NCBI GenBank assembly: GCA_036522235.1
Contig: DATDGG010000520.1
Location: 1-14,965, forward strand
Reading direction: 5' to 3'
Length of the DNA stretch: 14,965 nt
Source of the DNA: VAZQ01 sp036522235
GTDB lineage: Bacteria; Pseudomonadota; Alphaproteobacteria; Rhizobiales; Xanthobacteraceae
Shown here: positions 13,308 to 14,965 of the stretch, piece by piece
How the letters are laid out: every line of letters starts with the position of its first letter
Numbering within the stretch: the first letter of the stretch is position 1
Position numbers and translations under genes: made by a program
The notes under the pieces: model-generated
The model's input: the letters and a program-made list of their open reading frames with translations, nothing else
Databases searched by the model: none
Told to the model about the DNA's origin: nothing

Positions 13308-14237
13308 ATGTCCACCTCAAGTGCGAGCTTCCGCGCCTATGTGTCGACCAGCGAAGGCAAAGCGCGCGACATCCTCGATGCGCTTGGGGAAAGTTTCGAC
13401 TCCACCGATGCGGTCGTTACGGCCGCGGAGGACGGGGATGGCCGGTGGACCGTTTCGCTGCATTTTCGCGAGGCCCCCAACGCGACCGCGGTGCGGGCGC
13501 TGGTGGCGCTGGCGGGGGACGCCGCGACCGCCAATGGGCTCGTCTTCGAGACCGTCGCAGCCGCCGATTGGGTTGCGGCAAGCCTTGCCGGCCTGACGCC
13601 GATCAAGGCCGGCCGCTTCGTGGTGCATGGCGCCCACGATCGCGCCCGCGTGCCGGCCAATTGCATCGCGATCGAGATCGAGGCTGCGCTCGCCTTCGGG
13701 ACCGGCCATCACGGCACCACGCGCGGATGCCTGATCGCGCTCGACCGCTTGGTGAAGCGCTGGCCAAACGGCAGGCGGTCGAACGTGCGGGTGCTCGACC
13801 TCGGCACCGGCAGCGGCGTGCTCGCCATCGCGGCCGCGCGGGCGCTGCGGCGGGGCGTGCTGGCGAGCGACAACGATGCCGTGGCGGTCCACGCCGCGCG
13901 CGCCAATGCACGGCACAATCGCGCAGGTCCGCAGGTCGAGATTATCCGGGCTGATGGATGCAAGACACAAGCTTTCGCCGCGCGCGCACCGTTCGATCTC
14001 GCCTTCGCCAATATTCTGCTTGAACCCCTGAAGCGGATGGCAGGCCCCTTGGCGCGCCTCGTCGGCCCGAATGGATGCATGGTCCTTTCCGGCCTCCTGG
14101 TCGCGCAGGCGAGCGCGGCGCTCGCGGCCTACCGCACCCACGGCTTGGTGCTCGAGCATCGCATCCGTCTCGATGGTTGGGTCACCTTGGTGCTCCGCCG
14201 TCGTAGGGCCGTTGCCGCCCGACCGCGCGGCCAATAG
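13308..14237 (+). CDS. prmA: Ribosomal protein L11 methyltransferase
   Basis: This 309-residue cytoplasmic enzyme trimethylates lysines and the N-terminus of ribosomal protein L11 using S-adenosylmethionine. The N-terminal substrate-recognition region (1-110, including LTPIKAGRFVVHG at 95-107) precedes the PrmA signature FGTGHHGTTRGCL (130-142), motif I VLDLGTGSGVLAIAAA (162-177), the acidic strand LASDND (185-190) and the catalytic-region FANILLEPL (233-241). All family hallmarks are present and length is near the usual 290-300. ATG 13308 has GGGGA about 4 nt upstream; a longer frame from 13266 lacks family sequence. The aminopeptidase P gene begins 9 nt after its stop, so the two form an operon. 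From memory, a prmA-aminopeptidase P pair next to uvrD is seen in several Hyphomicrobiales. Confidence 0.95.
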   Translation: MSTSSASFRAYVSTSEGKARDILDALGESFDSTDAVVTAAEDGDGRWTVSLHFREAPNATAVRALVALAGDAATANGLVFETVAAADWVAASLAGLTPIKAGRFVVHGAHDRARVPANCIAIEIEAALAFGTGHHGTTRGCLIALDRLVKRWPNGRRSNVRVLDLGTGSGVLAIAAARALRRGVLASDNDAVAVHAARANARHNRAGPQVEIIRADGCKTQAFAARAPFDLAFANILLEPLKRMAGPLARLVGPNGCMVLSGLLVAQASAALAAYRTHGLVLEHRIRLDGWVTLVLRRRRAVAARPRGQ

Positions 14238-14246
14238 AGTGCGGCG

Positions 14247-14965
14247 ATGTTCGAGGCGCGCTTTCAATCGTTCGAGGATGTTCCGGCGGGGGCGGCGAGC
14301 GCGGCGCGCGTCAAGGCGCTGCGGACCGAGCTTGCCCGCCGCGGCCTGACCGGCTTCATCGTGCCGCGCGCCGATCGGCACCAGAACGAATATGTGCCCG
14401 CGGCCGACGAGCGGCTGGCCTGGTTGACGGGCTTCACCGGGTCGGCCGGCGCCGCGGTCGTGCTCATGGACCGTGCGGCGTTGTTCGTCGATGGCCGCTA
14501 CACCCTGCAAGTGCGCCAGCAGGTGGATGAATCGCTGTTTGCGGTCGAGCACCTGGGCGAGACGCCGCCGCACGTGTGGCTGGAAAAGAACCTCACCAAG
14601 GAGGACCGTCTCGGCTACGACCCGTGGCGGCACACCGTCGAGAGCGTGGAGCGCCTCGCCAAGGCCTGCGCGGCGACCGCCGCCGCGCTGGTCGCGGTCG
14701 AGCCCGATTTGTTCGACGCGGTCTGGCCGGATCGTCCGCCGCCGCCGCTCGGCGCCATCGCGCTGCACGACATCGCCTTTGCGGGCGAGGCGGCGGCGAC
14801 CAAGCTCGCGCGCATCCGCCCCGAGATCGGCAAGCTCAAGGCGGACGCGTTGGTGGTTTCCGATCCGCATTGCGTGGCCTGGACCTTCAATATTCGCGGC
14901 TGCGACGTGCCGCACACGCCGCTGCCGCTTGCGTTTGCCATCATCCCGCGCGAGGGCCGCCCTGC
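14247..14965 (+). CDS. Aminopeptidase P family (Xaa-Pro aminopeptidase, M24B), N-terminal part (cut by window end)
   Basis: The frame from ATG 14247 is open to the window end (239 codons) and encodes the N-terminal creatinase-like domain of the long, roughly 600-residue aminopeptidase P type. Recognisable segments are GFIVPRADRHQNEYVPAADE (about residues 36-55), RLAWLTGFTGSAGAAVVL, then LFVDGRYTLQVRQQVD, and the second creatinase domain beginning near KLARIRPEIGKLKADALVVS, with CVAWTFNIRGCDVPHTPLPL. The dinuclear-metal catalytic domain would lie downstream, outside the window. Family members remove an N-terminal residue followed by proline and act in the cytoplasm. The 9-nt gap from prmA indicates co-transcription. 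The start is supported by family alignment rather than by a strong ribosome site. Confidence 0.93.
   Translation, partial: MFEARFQSFEDVPAGAASAARVKALRTELARRGLTGFIVPRADRHQNEYVPAADERLAWLTGFTGSAGAAVVLMDRAALFVDGRYTLQVRQQVDESLFAVEHLGETPPHVWLEKNLTKEDRLGYDPWRHTVESVERLAKACAATAAALVAVEPDLFDAVWPDRPPPPLGAIALHDIAFAGEAAATKLARIRPEIGKLKADALVVSDPHCVAWTFNIRGCDVPHTPLPLAFAIIPREGRP

Noticed and set aside
13317..14915. 532-codon open frame on the minus strand
   Set aside because: It is antisense to prmA and the aminopeptidase P gene, both with clear family motifs; its Arg/Gly/Ala-rich translation shows no recognisable domain.
1..14965. tRNA, rRNA, CRISPR array, insertion sequence or prophage genes
   Set aside because: I looked for regularly spaced repeats, transposase or integrase motifs and tRNA-like cloverleaf arms with CCA ends and found none convincing; only dispersed palindromes and short coding repeats are present.

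Overview
The window is high-GC DNA with tightly packed genes and looks like an alphaproteobacterium of the Hyphomicrobiales (Bradyrhizobium, Rhodopseudomonas or Pseudolabrys-like lineages). The evidence for this is the codon bias toward G/C third positions, two tripartite-tricarboxylate 'Bug' receptors, an Ior-type molybdenum hydroxylase, and two intergenic palindromic repeats of a kind I associate with that group. The lineage is an inference from style and gene content; no rRNA or other marker confirms it. I see no tRNA, rRNA, CRISPR array, insertion sequence or phage gene.

Layout. (1) Positions 2-2942, plus strand: the C-terminal part of a UvrD/PcrA helicase; a YaiI/YqxD (UPF0178) protein whose TTG start overlaps the helicase stop; a small ParB/sulfiredoxin-fold protein preceded by an RNA hairpin; and a secreted L,D-transpeptidase with a Pro/Gln/Tyr repeat tail. 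(2) 2949-6666: a minus-strand operon encoding a diheme c-type cytochrome, a Tat-exported molybdopterin subunit and a [2Fe-2S] subunit. It is divergent from an HxlR-family regulator, and the short shared intergenic region holds an inverted repeat and extra half-sites. This reads as a self-contained, locally regulated periplasmic oxidation module. The enzyme oxidises an aldehyde or N-heterocycle and passes electrons to cytochrome c instead of FAD. (3) 6682-8413: a palindromic repeat, an exported SAM methyltransferase-like protein, a 15-bp-period direct repeat, a very strong hairpin and an orphan ParA-type ATPase, both genes on the minus strand. (4) 8414-10512: a 334-bp gene-free but stop-free divergent region full of complementary GGCCC/GGGCC blocks, then a substrate-binding-protein-like gene without a signal peptide and a secreted amidase_2-type protein, on the plus strand. 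(5) 10531-13019, minus strand: two adjacent Bug receptors and a small soluble protein related to 'transmembrane anchor' proteins. (6) 13121-14965: a palindromic repeat, then prmA (ribosomal protein L11 methyltransferase) and the start of an aminopeptidase P gene, plus strand.

uvrD, prmA and aminopeptidase P are core genes. Most of what lies between them looks accessory (solute receptors without permeases, an oxidoreductase operon with its own regulator, orphan ParA, dispersed repeats), so the middle of the window may be a variable segment between conserved anchors. The strongest candidate for a distinct functional unit is the HxlR / cytochrome / molybdenum hydroxylase locus. No gene here is convincingly outside known families.
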